DNA of 64,000 nucleotides from Pseudomonas sp. L5B5. Its GTDB lineage: Bacteria > Pseudomonadota > Gammaproteobacteria > Pseudomonadales > Pseudomonadaceae. Every line of letters starts with the position of its first letter. Position 1 is the first letter of the stretch. The translations under genes were made by a program, and so were the position numbers. Where the stretch lies: the NCBI RefSeq assembly GCF_020520285.1, contig NZ_CP084742.1, positions 6,435,501 through 6,499,500 of the forward strand. Reading direction: 5' to 3'. Of this stretch, positions 23,275 through 31,776 are shown piece by piece. The notes beneath the pieces were generated by a model. It had not been told where the DNA came from. It saw only the letters and a program-made list of their open reading frames with translations, and did no database searches.

Positions 23275-25312
23275 TTGGTATTCGTTGCAAGAGCTTGCAG
23301 GACTTCCGGGGCTTCCAGGCACAGTGCCTGGCATCCGAAAGCTTGCTGCGCGCCTCGGGTGGGAAGGTCAGAAACGTACCGGAAGCAAGGCATTGGAGTA
23401 TCCATTCTCCTGCTTGCCAGTCGAAACCCAGGCGGCCTTGATGGCTCAATCGGTTGCTGAGGCAAGGCCAACAGAAGCGTTAGCCCCTGTTGTGTCGCAA
23501 GTAGTTTTAGCGGCTAGAACTGAATCGGTAATACCTAAGTCGGTGTCACGGCTGAATGATGTTCAGCGAGAAGTCATGATCGCCCGGCTTTGTTTCATCC
23601 GTGAAATCGAACGGATGAGCGCCGTCAGTTCCCAAAAGCGGGCGATAGAAATTCTGGTGAGGCAGTCCCATGACGGCGCCCTTAGTCCGTACCTAATGAA
23701 CCGCCTTGAATTGGCGAACCACAAGAAATCGGATGACCGTGCCCTTTCTGAACGCACTCTCAAGCGTTGGATCGCTGCGTATCGTGTTAATGGGGAGGCG
23801 GGACTTGCTCCGTTGCGCCAGAGGCAGGGCCTAACTGTTCCTGAATGGGCGAAGGATTTTCTCAGGTGCTACCAGAGACCAACCAAGCCCAGCATTGCGG
23901 CAAGCTACACCGAGTTTGCGCGTGGCTATAAGGGCACGTTACCTAGCATTCACGCTGTCCAGCGCTTTCTGAAAAAACTGTCCCCTGAAGCCCTGCAAGC
24001 CGGCCGGATGAGCGCTCAAGAACTAAAAATGCTCCAGCCATTCCGGCGTCGGACCACAAAACATCTGTTTCCTGGTGATGTGTATACAGCTGACGGCCAC
24101 AAGTTCGACGCGGAAGTTATCAACCCAATTACGGGAAAACCTTACAGGCCGGAGATTACTACTGTCCTGGATGTGGCTACGCGTCGTGTGGTCGGCATTT
24201 CCGTGGGTGAGGCCGAGTCGGCAATTGGAGTGCTCGATGCCCTGCGGGATGCAGTGCGTAAATGCATGTTCGGCATTTTTTATGTCGACAACGGCTCTGG
24301 CTTCGACAACGACATGGTTCGAGAGGTGGTCGATCGGCTGGGCGGCACCATGCAGCATTCGATCCCCTATAACAGCCAGGCACGAGGGCTTTCGGAGCGA
24401 GGGCACCAGACCATATGGGTTCGGGCAGCCAAGAAACTGACGAGCTACATCGGTGCCGAAATGGACAAGCATGCGGGGACCCGAGTGCACCGCCTGGGTC
24501 GCAAGCAGCTCAAGGAGACTGGCGCCACTCGTTTGATGCCGACCTTTGGGGAGTTTATGGCTGGGGTTGAGGATGAAATCTCTACCTACAACAGAACACC
24601 ACACCGAGGGTTACAAAAGATTCGTGACCCTTACACAGGGATTCAGCGGCATCCAAGCCCCGACGAAGCTTGGCAGGCAGCGATTGATCAAGGCTGGGAG
24701 CCGATAGTCGCTACCCCGGAACTGGTTGAGTCGTTGATGCGACCGCAAGTGATCAGGAAAACCCATCGTGGCGAAATCCAATGGATGAGCCAGACCTATT
24801 TCCTTGATGGTCTTCGGTCCTTGCATGGTCAAGAAATACGGCTGGCATATGACGTTAGAGATGCTGAGCGTGTGTGGGCATATGCGTTAGACGGCGAGTT
24901 GATCGGTGAAGCCCGATTGGATGGTAACTCATCGGATTACATGCCAATGAGCATGGTGGAAAAGAGCCGGGCCAAGCGTGAGCAGGGTCAGGTCAAGCGC
25001 TCGGTAGATAAGCTGGAAACGTTGACAGGTCGCCGGGTCGAGATGATCGCACCTACCACAGCGCCGCCCGCAAACCTTTCGGTGGAGGCTCTGGAGGCTG
25101 CAAGAGAGTACGCAAAGTCATTAGAGCAGCAGCGCCCGGAATTCGTGATTCCTGGCGATGACGTGGCGCGATACAGGCTTTGGATTCAACTGGATCAGAA
25201 GAAAACGGCTGGGGAAGAGCTTAGCCAAGAAGAAGCCCGGTGGCATGAGCGATACCCAAACCACCAGGACTTCATTGCGATGCAAGAAGTATTTCAACAA
25301 CACGCGGGATAA
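23267..25312 (+). CDS. Mu-type DDE transposase (A protein)
   Basis: 681 residues, close to MuA (663). The N-terminal Mu HTH (NWYSLQELAGLPGLPGTVPG) is followed by a DNA-binding region and the RNase H-like core with D276 (YTADGHKFD), D341 (FYVDNGSGFDND) and E377 (GLSERGHQTIW), then the Mu beta-barrel C-terminal domain. Only 35 residues separate the second Asp and the Glu, against 55 in MuA. The start overlaps the ner stop; the frame is open upstream to 23042, but there it runs through ner. It catalyses strand transfer for integration and replicative transposition, using the end sites at 21.9 and 56.7 kb. Confidence 0.95.
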   Translation: MRNWYSLQELAGLPGLPGTVPGIRKLAARLGWEGQKRTGSKALEYPFSCLPVETQAALMAQSVAEARPTEALAPVVSQVVLAARTESVIPKSVSRLNDVQREVMIARLCFIREIERMSAVSSQKRAIEILVRQSHDGALSPYLMNRLELANHKKSDDRALSERTLKRWIAAYRVNGEAGLAPLRQRQGLTVPEWAKDFLRCYQRPTKPSIAASYTEFARGYKGTLPSIHAVQRFLKKLSPEALQAGRMSAQELKMLQPFRRRTTKHLFPGDVYTADGHKFDAEVINPITGKPYRPEITTVLDVATRRVVGISVGEAESAIGVLDALRDAVRKCMFGIFYVDNGSGFDNDMVREVVDRLGGTMQHSIPYNSQARGLSERGHQTIWVRAAKKLTSYIGAEMDKHAGTRVHRLGRKQLKETGATRLMPTFGEFMAGVEDEISTYNRTPHRGLQKIRDPYTGIQRHPSPDEAWQAAIDQGWEPIVATPELVESLMRPQVIRKTHRGEIQWMSQTYFLDGLRSLHGQEIRLAYDVRDAERVWAYALDGELIGEARLDGNSSDYMPMSMVEKSRAKREQGQVKRSVDKLETLTGRRVEMIAPTTAPPANLSVEALEAAREYAKSLEQQRPEFVIPGDDVARYRLWIQLDQKKTAGEELSQEEARWHERYPNHQDFIAMQEVFQQHAG

Positions 25313-25375
25313 AGATATCCCCGCCTAAAGGAAGTCGGCGTGTTGCAGCACGCCGGACTAGATAGGAGAAGCACA

Positions 25376-26098
25376 GTGAGTGTAGCGAAAATTGTTCCTT
25401 TGACAAATGTCGGTCTGTTGTCCGGCGCAATGAGTCGCGCTATGGCGCGTCCAGTAGGGCTGCCAGGACTGGTGGCTATGTATGGGCCAAGTGGTTATGG
25501 CAAGAGCGCTGCGGCGGCATTTTCCGCTAATCAGCATCGTTGCTATTACATCGAATGTCGCGATACATGGAGTAAAAAAGCGTTTCTGGACGCCATTCTT
25601 CGGGAGATGAGTCTACTGCCTTGCCGCACATTATCGGAAATGGTTGACCAGATCGCCGTCCAGCTTTCCACCTCGCGTCGCCCATTGATAGTCGATGATG
25701 TGCAATATCTGCTGGATAAGTCTGTCGCGAATGTGCTGACAGATATCTACAACGCGAGCGAAGGAACAATTGTCCTTATCGGCGAAGAGCGTGTTCCAGC
25801 ATCGCTTCAGCGTTTAGAGCGTTTACATAATCGTGTGCTGGAGTGGGTTCCCGCACAGGCAGCAACTCTCGACGATGTGCGCCAACTGGCGCGAGACAAC
25901 TATCCAGGTGTCAGTTTCGCAGATGACCTGTTGTCTGATTTGAATAACGCAACTAAGGGCTGCCTACGTCGAGTGGCGGTGAACCTCTACAAGGTCCAAT
26001 CCGAAGCTTCGGCAATGATGCTTGACCAAGTGGATTTGAAAGCTTGGGGAAAGCGTGGTTGGTACACGGGTGAGGCCCCTACCCGGAGGGCTGTGTAA
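25376..26098 (+). CDS. Transposition target ATPase (B protein), AAA+
   Basis: 240 residues. Walker A is GPSGYGKS at 37-44 and Walker B is PLIVDDVQYL near 105. The B family delivers target DNA to the transposase and gives target immunity. The start is a GTG at 25376 with AGGAGA 7 bp upstream; an in-frame start at 25340 lacks this. It lacks the N-terminal Xre-like domain of the longer Mu B (312 residues), as in B3-type phages. It is translationally coupled to the next gene (TAATG). Confidence 0.92.
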   Translation: MSVAKIVPLTNVGLLSGAMSRAMARPVGLPGLVAMYGPSGYGKSAAAAFSANQHRCYYIECRDTWSKKAFLDAILREMSLLPCRTLSEMVDQIAVQLSTSRRPLIVDDVQYLLDKSVANVLTDIYNASEGTIVLIGEERVPASLQRLERLHNRVLEWVPAQAATLDDVRQLARDNYPGVSFADDLLSDLNNATKGCLRRVAVNLYKVQSEASAMMLDQVDLKAWGKRGWYTGEAPTRRAV

Positions 26099-26886
26099 TG
26101 GCAGGCCGGAACCCTCAACTTATCGTTTCAGGCGGTAAGAGCCCAAAGCAGCGTATGTGGGAAGCAGTGCGCGTCTTGGCTCAAGGATTCAATGTTCACG
26201 ATATCGCAAGGCGTAGTAATCAAATGCCTTATGACATCGCTCGTTACCTTGATGCATTAACAAAGGCGGGTGTGGTCGAGATTGTGGAGGATGATTATTG
26301 CAAGGGGAAAACTCGCCTTTACAAGTTGGTCAAGGATGAGGGCGCCGAACACCCGCGCCTCAATAACAAAGGTGAGCGCACTTATGACCACCTGGCTACA
26401 GAGAATATCTGGCGTTCCCTTCGCATTCTTCGGGGGAATGTAACGGTTCGGGATGTAGTAAGTGCAGCGTCGGTTGGCACGGTGTCGCTTACGGCTACAA
26501 AGGTTAGACAGTACCTGAATGCCCTTAGTGAAGCTGGTTATTTGGCTAAGACTCCGTGTGATAGGCCCAGGGGGATTCCTGAGTTTTTCCGTCTCATCCC
26601 AAATAAAGACACCGGTCCTCGCCCTCCGGAGATTCGGCAGCTTGAGTCATTGCAGATTTACGACCCGAATCTCAATCGGCTGATTTACACGAAAACGACC
26701 GGTTCGCCCGGCGCGGATCGTAGTTTGATTGAGCCCAGTATCGATTTGGCGCGGACCCGAGAGCTATTGGGCGAATGGTTGACCTTGGCAAGCACTGCGA
26801 AGGGGCCTGTCCTGCTTCCGACTGACTTGGTGCAGCGAACTCAGCTTGAGTTGGCTTCACAGGAAGAGTCAGGGGGCTTGCAATGA
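26098..26886 (+). CDS. Early phage protein with two winged-helix-like modules
   Basis: 262 residues. Two similar segments suggest tandem DNA-binding domains: MWEAVRVLAQGFNVHDIARR ... YLDALTKAGVVEIV and IWRSLRILRGNVTVRDVVSA ... YLNALSEAGYLAKT. Each ends in a lysine/arginine-rich wing (YCKGKTRLYKLV; CDRPRGIPEFFRLI). The C-terminal 100 residues are unrecognised. Position right after B suggests a role in early replication or regulation; that is inference. Coupled to B (TAATG) and to the next gene (ATGA). Confidence 0.75.
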   Translation: MAGRNPQLIVSGGKSPKQRMWEAVRVLAQGFNVHDIARRSNQMPYDIARYLDALTKAGVVEIVEDDYCKGKTRLYKLVKDEGAEHPRLNNKGERTYDHLATENIWRSLRILRGNVTVRDVVSAASVGTVSLTATKVRQYLNALSEAGYLAKTPCDRPRGIPEFFRLIPNKDTGPRPPEIRQLESLQIYDPNLNRLIYTKTTGSPGADRSLIEPSIDLARTRELLGEWLTLASTAKGPVLLPTDLVQRTQLELASQEESGGLQ

Positions 26887-27260
26887 ACAAAGCCGTAAAT
26901 ATCTCGAAGTGGGGGGATGAGCCGCCGTTGTTCATCCGCTTGCTCGCTGCGGAAGTAACTGCGACTAACAGAACAAAGGCTGCGGCTCGGATCGGTATGA
27001 GTCGGTCTGCGGTGAGCCTAGTTCTTGGAAACAAATACCCAAGCCCAAGCACTGTCCGCGTTGAAAAGCGCGTTATGGATGTGCTCGGCCGTATTGAGTG
27101 TGTCGCCATTGGCGACACACTGACAGTCGAACAGTGCCAGGGGTTCTACCAGCGCCAGGCACCGACCCATAACCCACAGGCAATGCAGCATTGGCGAGTC
27201 TGCCAGCAGTGCCCGTTTAACCCGAACTGTGGAGGAAAAGCCAATGCAACAGTGCACTAA
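26883..27260 (+). CDS. Small HTH protein with a C-terminal cysteine cluster
   Basis: 125 residues. The N-terminal part has a helix-turn-helix (RTKAAARIGMSRSAVSLVLG, then NKYPSPSTVRVEKRVMDVLG). The C-terminus carries CQQCPFNPNCGG plus an earlier Cys, which could bind zinc or an iron-sulfur cluster. It overlaps the previous gene by ATGA. Probable DNA-binding accessory protein of the early operon; no closer assignment. Confidence 0.75.
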   Translation: MNKAVNISKWGDEPPLFIRLLAAEVTATNRTKAAARIGMSRSAVSLVLGNKYPSPSTVRVEKRVMDVLGRIECVAIGDTLTVEQCQGFYQRQAPTHNPQAMQHWRVCQQCPFNPNCGGKANATVH

Positions 27261-27729
27261 GCCAACTACTCAGATTCACCTGAAAGGCCCTGGCCTGATT
27301 CAGTTGATGTTCGCTGGTCAATGTGTCGGATTCGCGGTGTCCTACCGCTCTGCTGGTCATGTAGCTGATCAGTTAGACCAACTTTTTTCGTTGATTCCAA
27401 ATCGCAGTGTGAATTCTGGCGTTGATGCGACATCGGAAGTTTCGTTCGGTTCAATGGGCTCAGAAAAATGTGACATTTCTGGTCAGTGCCCGGTGCTGAC
27501 GCTTTGGGTTGTCGAGGCAAAGGACGGTACGCCAATCCGCTTTTTCACTTCGGAGAAAGTAGCGCGCTGGTTCCGGGATGCGGTCGAGACATACGACGAA
27601 ATGCGGCCGCCGACTGATGAAGGCGGGGAATGGTCGACTGCCCAAATTGACTGGTTCCGCAATCACCCGGCACCCATGGCGTCGGCCTGCGGTGGCTCGC
27701 TGACAGTCCGAAAGCTGGGGGTGCACTGA
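27244..27729 (+). CDS. Unrecognised early phage protein, 161 residues
   Basis: No family recognised. The N-terminus is beta-rich (TQIHLKGPGLIQLMFAGQCV), and the C-terminal half is acidic/aromatic (EKVARWFRDAVETYDEMRPP, TAQIDWFRNHP). The ATG at 27244 has GGAGGAA 7 bp upstream. It overlaps the previous gene by 17 bp and meets the next at TGATG-type junctions, so it belongs to the early operon. Confidence 0.7.
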   Translation: MQQCTKPTTQIHLKGPGLIQLMFAGQCVGFAVSYRSAGHVADQLDQLFSLIPNRSVNSGVDATSEVSFGSMGSEKCDISGQCPVLTLWVVEAKDGTPIRFFTSEKVARWFRDAVETYDEMRPPTDEGGEWSTAQIDWFRNHPAPMASACGGSLTVRKLGVH

Positions 27730-28220
27730 TGCGTACTCGTTGCCCGAACTGTGGTGCGACGCTTTCGCTCGATGCGCTGATTGCACACGACGGTGCTCGT
27801 GAGGCGCTGGGGGTGGCGTTCAAGCTATCCGGTTCTCTCGGGCATGCCTTGGTGCGCTACTTGGGCCTGTTCCGGCCGGAAACCCGAGAGCTGACTATGG
27901 ATCGAGTGGCAAAGCTGCTGGGCGAGCTGCTGCCTGACTTGCAGTCTCAGCGTATCGAGCGTGGCGGACAGGTCTTTCAGGCACCGCCTGAGTGTTGGAT
28001 CTGGGCGATTGATCAGACGTTGGCTGCACGTGAAGCCGGTCGCCTTGCAACGCCGCTGAAGGGTCATGGGTGGTTGTATCAGGTCATGAGCCAGTACCAG
28101 GCCAACGCCGTGACGCCGATTTTGGCACCAGAAATGAGGCAGCCGCCACGCTTGGCCCCGCGTCCGCAAAGCGCGACAGCCACGGCCGTGGCTGCGCTTG
28201 AGGAGCGAATGAATGGCTGA
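27729..28220 (+). CDS. Early phage protein with N-terminal CxxC zinc-ribbon half
   Basis: 163 residues. It opens with RTRCPNCGATLSLDALIAHD, a single CxxC knuckle, followed by a helical region (GHALVRYLGLFRPETRELT, DRVAKLLGELLPDLQ). Similar proteins occur in the early blocks of Pseudomonas Mu-like phages, where the role is not known to me. A replication-adaptor role would fit position but is not shown. Overlaps both neighbours by a few bases. Confidence 0.72.
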   Translation: MRTRCPNCGATLSLDALIAHDGAREALGVAFKLSGSLGHALVRYLGLFRPETRELTMDRVAKLLGELLPDLQSQRIERGGQVFQAPPECWIWAIDQTLAAREAGRLATPLKGHGWLYQVMSQYQANAVTPILAPEMRQPPRLAPRPQSATATAVAALEERMNG

Positions 28221-28695
28221 AAAGTGGTTCGTGCGAGCAATCGGCACGGGTCTTCAGGGGTTAGTCACTCTGCGTCTGGACGGTGCTCCCGCCGCAGATG
28301 CGGTGACTATGACACTCGATGTCTGGCTGATCGCGCTCACCAAGAACCGTCAGTGGGATGAGGAGCTGGATGCTGAGCGTATCAAGGCGACTTTCGAGTC
28401 ACTGTTTGCAGGCTGCGAAACCTGGCCGTCACCTGCTCGGTTTCTGCGTGATTTGAAACCTCGCAAGTTGCCGGTGGCGTTGCCGAAGCCAGAGCGAAGC
28501 ACTGAACAGTTGAAGAGCGGTAATGCGGCGCTGGACAACATCGTCGCGACCCTCAAGGGGCGGGCCGGCACTCAACGTGTCACCGCATTGAAGACAGATA
28601 AGCAGTTCGAATACTCCCGGCAGCGCTCGCAACAAGTCACCGCTGCGGAACTGAATAAACGGGATTCTCAATTTATGGAGCAACAAGACAAATGA
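28213..28695 (+). CDS. Unrecognised early phage protein, 160 residues
   Basis: It is helical and rich in charged residues; WPSPARFLRDLKPRKLPVAL in the middle resembles short motifs of phage replication accessory proteins, but I cannot assign a family. It starts 8 bp inside the previous gene and overlaps the next by ATGA, so it is co-translated within the early operon. Confidence 0.7.
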   Translation: MAEKWFVRAIGTGLQGLVTLRLDGAPAADAVTMTLDVWLIALTKNRQWDEELDAERIKATFESLFAGCETWPSPARFLRDLKPRKLPVALPKPERSTEQLKSGNAALDNIVATLKGRAGTQRVTALKTDKQFEYSRQRSQQVTAAELNKRDSQFMEQQDK

Positions 28696-29336
28696 GTAAC
28701 GTTCCTCAAGGTTTTTTGAAAGATGCCAAAGGTCACTTGGTGCCGCTGGAGTTGGTTAAACCAATCGACATGGCCCGTGACGAGCTGGTCAGAGAGCTGG
28801 TCGACCGCGCTAAGTCTGTGTCGGCAGCGCTGGCGCAGTTCAAGGCAGCCGCCTTTGGCGACATCAAGGCATTCGTCGAAATGTCGGCCGAGCAGTACAA
28901 GGCCACCATTGGTGGCAAGAAAGGAAACGTCACCCTGCTGTCGTTTGACGGGCGCTACAAGATCATTCATGCGGTGCAGGATTCGATCAAGTTCGACGAG
29001 CGCCTACAGGCAGCCCGCGCTCTGATTGACGAGTGCGCAGCGGAGTGGACTCAAGACGCTCGCAGCGAGGTACGCGTGTTGGTGAATGAGGCATTCCGCA
29101 CGGACAAGGCCGGGGAAATTAGCACCGGCCGAGTTCTCGGACTGCGCCGACTGGATATTGAGGACGAGCGCTGGCAACGCGCAATGCAGGCCATCGGTGA
29201 TGCCGTCCAGGTCGTGGGTTCGAAGAGCTACATCCGGGTCTATGAGCGCATCGGGACGTCAGATCAGTACGCACCGATTCCGCTGGATGTCGCAAGCATC
29301 TTCGTCGACGACCAGGCGTCGTCGACCCTGCATTGA
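28692..29336 (+). CDS. DUF3164 family phage protein
   Basis: 214 residues. It begins FLKDAKGHLVPLELVKPIDM, has a long helical region (DRAKSVSAALAQFKAAAFGD), then GNVTLLSFDGRYKIIHAVQD and a C-terminal RIGTSDQYAPIPLDV. This is the DUF3164 layout found early in most Mu-like phages (Mu gp8-type position). Function is not established; a role in early replication or host takeover is usually proposed from position only. Confidence 0.85.
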   Translation: MSNVPQGFLKDAKGHLVPLELVKPIDMARDELVRELVDRAKSVSAALAQFKAAAFGDIKAFVEMSAEQYKATIGGKKGNVTLLSFDGRYKIIHAVQDSIKFDERLQAARALIDECAAEWTQDARSEVRVLVNEAFRTDKAGEISTGRVLGLRRLDIEDERWQRAMQAIGDAVQVVGSKSYIRVYERIGTSDQYAPIPLDVASIFVDDQASSTLH

Positions 29337-29378
29337 TCCCCGATTTCTACCAATTCCCGAATCGAGAGAGTAGTCCAA

Positions 29379-29612
29379 ATGGCTAAATTCCAAATCACCG
29401 TAGATGACGCTGAAGGCGCTGTTTCTATCAGCATCGACAACCAAAAAGATTTGCACAGCAGCCCAGCGGGTCGTGTGGTCGACGCCATGGTTAATGGCGC
29501 AAAGCTGCTGGGGCGCATTGCGCTGCCAATCTGCTCGCCTATGCCTGGCTGTGACTGCGAGGTCTGCAAGGCGACCCGCGAGCTGTTGCAGACCAAACCC
29601 ACTATCCACTAA
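29379..29612 (+). CDS. Small early phage protein with Cys triplet
   Basis: 77 residues. The N-terminal half is acidic and beta-like (FQITVDDAEGAVSISIDNQK); the C-terminal half has ICSPMPGCDCEVCKATREL, four cysteines that could bind a metal. No family recognised. It has its own short leader (42 bp) and is followed by a hairpin. Confidence 0.65.
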   Translation: MAKFQITVDDAEGAVSISIDNQKDLHSSPAGRVVDAMVNGAKLLGRIALPICSPMPGCDCEVCKATRELLQTKPTIH

Positions 29613-29621
29613 GCGAAACCA

Positions 29622-29638
29622 CCCCGGCCTGACCGGGG
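29622..29638. terminator. Short hairpin in the early operon
   Basis: CCCCGG pairs with CCGGGG around a 5-base loop, 10 bp after the previous stop. No T run follows, so it is more likely an attenuator or mRNA-processing hairpin than a full terminator. Confidence 0.4.
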
Positions 29639-29688
29639 ATGGTCTGCCCGCCGTGGTGGCCGGGCACTGACGAGCAGCCGAGGACGAC

Positions 29689-30099
29689 ATGCAGCAAGCA
29701 GACTGGGATGAACTGAAAAAGCAGATGAGTACCCCTTACGGGTCTATGAAGTTGAAGTGCGATGACTATGAAGTTGACCTGGTGCAGATGATTGAGTCAG
29801 GCAAGAAATCCTGGGGCACTACGGTTTACGTCGACGGATACCTCAAGGGTATCTGGCTCAGCTGCAACCATAAAACCGGCGAAACCGAACATGAAGAAAC
29901 GCGCCGTTTCTACCGCAAGAGCGAACGCGGCCTGTACAAAAAGAAGGAGCTTGAGGCTTATCGGAAGGTTTTCGGGAAGCGAGATGCTGACAAAAAGGCC
30001 GCCCAAAAATTCATCACCTATGACTGGTCCTGGAAAAACTTCAACTCGCTGAGGAAGCATCTTGAAGCCAACAACACCAGCATTGAGCGCCTGCACTGA
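29689..30099 (+). CDS. Unrecognised early phage protein, 136 residues
   Basis: Highly charged and lysine-rich (ESGKKSWGTTVYVDGYLKGI, SERGLYKKKELEAYRKVFGK, YDWSWKNFNSLRKHL). No family recognised. It could be a nucleic-acid-binding protein judging by composition alone. The frame is flanked by short gaps on both sides (76 and 33 bp). Confidence 0.68.
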   Translation: MQQADWDELKKQMSTPYGSMKLKCDDYEVDLVQMIESGKKSWGTTVYVDGYLKGIWLSCNHKTGETEHEETRRFYRKSERGLYKKKELEAYRKVFGKRDADKKAAQKFITYDWSWKNFNSLRKHLEANNTSIERLH

Positions 30100-30132
30100 G
30101 CGGCGACAACTTCGCGATAGATAGGACATCAC

Positions 30133-30813
30133 ATGGACCGTATCAAGGCCCTGGACAAGATCAAGAAATGCCTACGGCTGGCGACCAGTGCTAACGCTCA
30201 TGAAGCGGCTGTAGCAATGCGCCAGGCTCAGGCGCTGATGCAGCAGTACGGTATCGGTCAGACCGACGTGAACATGGCGGACGTGCTTGAGTGCACCGCA
30301 GTAGCTGGTTCAAAGCGGACCCCGGCGAAATGGGAGGCGCAACTGGCTCACACCGTGGCAAGGGCTTACACCTGCAAGGTGATCTTTGCCAGTGGGATTG
30401 GGCGCTGGAACTTCATCGGCGAAATGGCTGAGGTGGCTGGGTACACCATGACTGTGCTGCTGCGCCAGGTACGCCAAGCGCGCCGCGACTTCACTCTGAC
30501 TCGACTCAAGAACTGCAAGCAGGCGACAAAGGTGCGTCGTGCCGATGTGTTCTGCGAGGCGTGGGTTCACGCGGTTTATGAGCAGGTCGCAACCTTCGCA
30601 GGGGCCAAGCTGTCCCCGGCTGTTGAGCAGTACCTGGCCCACCACTATCCAGACCTGGTGCAGCAGAAACCACGGGATCGCAACGCCACCACTCGCCGCA
30701 AGGCTGGGATTCGGGCTATCGGAGATGCGCTGCATGGAGTGTTGGCTGCGGCTGATGTGCGCCTGAATCACGGCATGGCCACTGAGGCGCCGTTGGCGTT
30801 GGGCGCCTCATGA
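30133..30813 (+). CDS. DUF2786-domain phage protein
   Basis: 226 residues. The first 45 residues are the DUF2786 motif (ALDKIKKCLRLATSANAHEA followed by AVAMRQAQALMQQYGI). The central part (KWEAQLAHTVARAYTCKVIF) matches the domain that usually follows it in phage proteins. No biochemical function is known for the family; it is common in transposable phages before GemA. Overlaps gemA by ATGA. Confidence 0.87.
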   Translation: MDRIKALDKIKKCLRLATSANAHEAAVAMRQAQALMQQYGIGQTDVNMADVLECTAVAGSKRTPAKWEAQLAHTVARAYTCKVIFASGIGRWNFIGEMAEVAGYTMTVLLRQVRQARRDFTLTRLKNCKQATKVRRADVFCEAWVHAVYEQVATFAGAKLSPAVEQYLAHHYPDLVQQKPRDRNATTRRKAGIRAIGDALHGVLAAADVRLNHGMATEAPLALGAS

Positions 30814-31211
30814 ACAGGCGCAACCAGCAACTCAGCAAGATCCACATCGCGAAGAAAGAGCTGTCGCTCGATGACGAAACCTACCGCTCCTTGCTGAGTC
30901 GGGTGACGGGCAAATCATCAGCCAAGGACTTGAGCCCGGTCCAGGTCGCGGCGGTGCTGAGCGAGCTTGAACGATTGGGATGGCAGCCAAAGAAAGGCCG
31001 GGCCAAACCTAAGCCTACGGCGGACCGGGCAAAGCTGGTTGGCAAGATCGAGGCTCAGTTAGCTGAAGCCGGCCGACCGTGGGAGTACGGCGACGGCATG
31101 GCAAAACGGATGTACCAGGTAGAGCGGCTGGAGTGGCTTGACTCATTGCAGTTGCGGGGAGTTGTCACTGCTCTAGCCAAGGACGCACAACGAAATGGGA
31201 GAAGACAATGA
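30810..31211 (+). CDS. gemA: GemA/gp16-like regulator (DUF1018)
   Basis: 133 residues matching Mu gp16/GemA: an N-terminal KIHIAKKELSLDDETYRSLL, SRVTGKSSAKDLSP, then ELERLGWQPKKG and a C-terminal WEYGDGMAKRMYQVERLEWL. In Mu, GemA modulates host DNA topology and gene expression. It lies immediately before mor with an ATGA overlap, the usual order. Confidence 0.9.
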   Translation: MNRRNQQLSKIHIAKKELSLDDETYRSLLSRVTGKSSAKDLSPVQVAAVLSELERLGWQPKKGRAKPKPTADRAKLVGKIEAQLAEAGRPWEYGDGMAKRMYQVERLEWLDSLQLRGVVTALAKDAQRNGRRQ

Positions 31212-31660
31212 ATAATGGAGAGTTATTTGAAAGTGGGGAGGTCGATAAATTAGACCCTGCTAAAGTGTTGGCGCATATGAACGATGCGGTGGTGCTGGCA
31301 CGGTGGGAAGGAACGCTGACTGAAATGGCCGGTATTGCTGAGAACAAGTTGCGCCAAGTGTTGCCGGACAAGTTCGACGAAGTGCCGAATATCGCCCGAG
31401 CGGTTGTGTACGCGATATGCGAAACCATGGGCGGTTCTGTTGTTTATATCCCTCGCGGCGATACATTGCGTAGGGCATTGCGAGACGCGGAGATCTTTCG
31501 CGCCTGGAGGGAGAAGAACGTGCGGCCTGATGTACTGGCCCGCAAGTTTGACCTGTCCAGTCAGGCTGTTTATGACATTATTGCGCGTCAACGCGTACTG
31601 CATCGGCAGCAAGAGCCAGACCTCTTCGGGTACGAAGATGTGCCAAAGCAGTTGCACTAA
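31208..31660 (+). CDS. mor: Mor-family middle/late transcription activator
   Basis: 150 residues. The dimerisation part (LPDKFDEVPNIARAVVYAIC, ETMGGSVVYIPRGDTLRRAL) and the C-terminal HTH (NVRPDVLARKFDLSSQAVYD) are those of the Mor/C family. In Mu, Mor switches on the middle promoter, leading to late genes. Here it is the last gene before a strong terminator, and the lysis-head-tail block starts just beyond. No separate C protein is visible, so this protein may drive the late promoter directly (inference). Confidence 0.9.
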   Translation: MNNGELFESGEVDKLDPAKVLAHMNDAVVLARWEGTLTEMAGIAENKLRQVLPDKFDEVPNIARAVVYAICETMGGSVVYIPRGDTLRRALRDAEIFRAWREKNVRPDVLARKFDLSSQAVYDIIARQRVLHRQQEPDLFGYEDVPKQLH

Positions 31661-31670
31661 CCGACATCTC

Positions 31671-31697
31671 AATAAGCCCCGCACTGCGGGGCTTATT
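31671..31697. terminator. Strong terminator separating early and late blocks
   Basis: AATAAGCCCCGC and GCGGGGCTTATT are perfect 12-bp arms around a 3-base loop, 10 bp after the mor stop; usable in both directions. A second G+C hairpin (CCCGCG-CAA-CGCGGG, 31723-31737) follows. Confidence 0.88.
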
Positions 31698-31738
31698 GCT
31701 TAAAGCCTCCGGAAATACAGCACCCGCGCAACGCGGGC

Positions 31739-31772
31739 GAATCTAGCCAGGTCCATTTCATCTGGCAGATTC
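31739..31772. promoter_or_regulatory. Inverted repeat before the late block, candidate activator site or leader hairpin
   Basis: GAATCTAGCCAG (31739-31750) and CTGGCAGATTC (31762-31772) are complementary except for one extra A, separated by 11 bases. It is centred about 21 bp before the next ATG, so it could be a Mor-type dyad or a hairpin that hides the ribosome site. The DNA alone cannot tell which. Confidence 0.45.
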
Positions 31773-31776
31773 GAAC

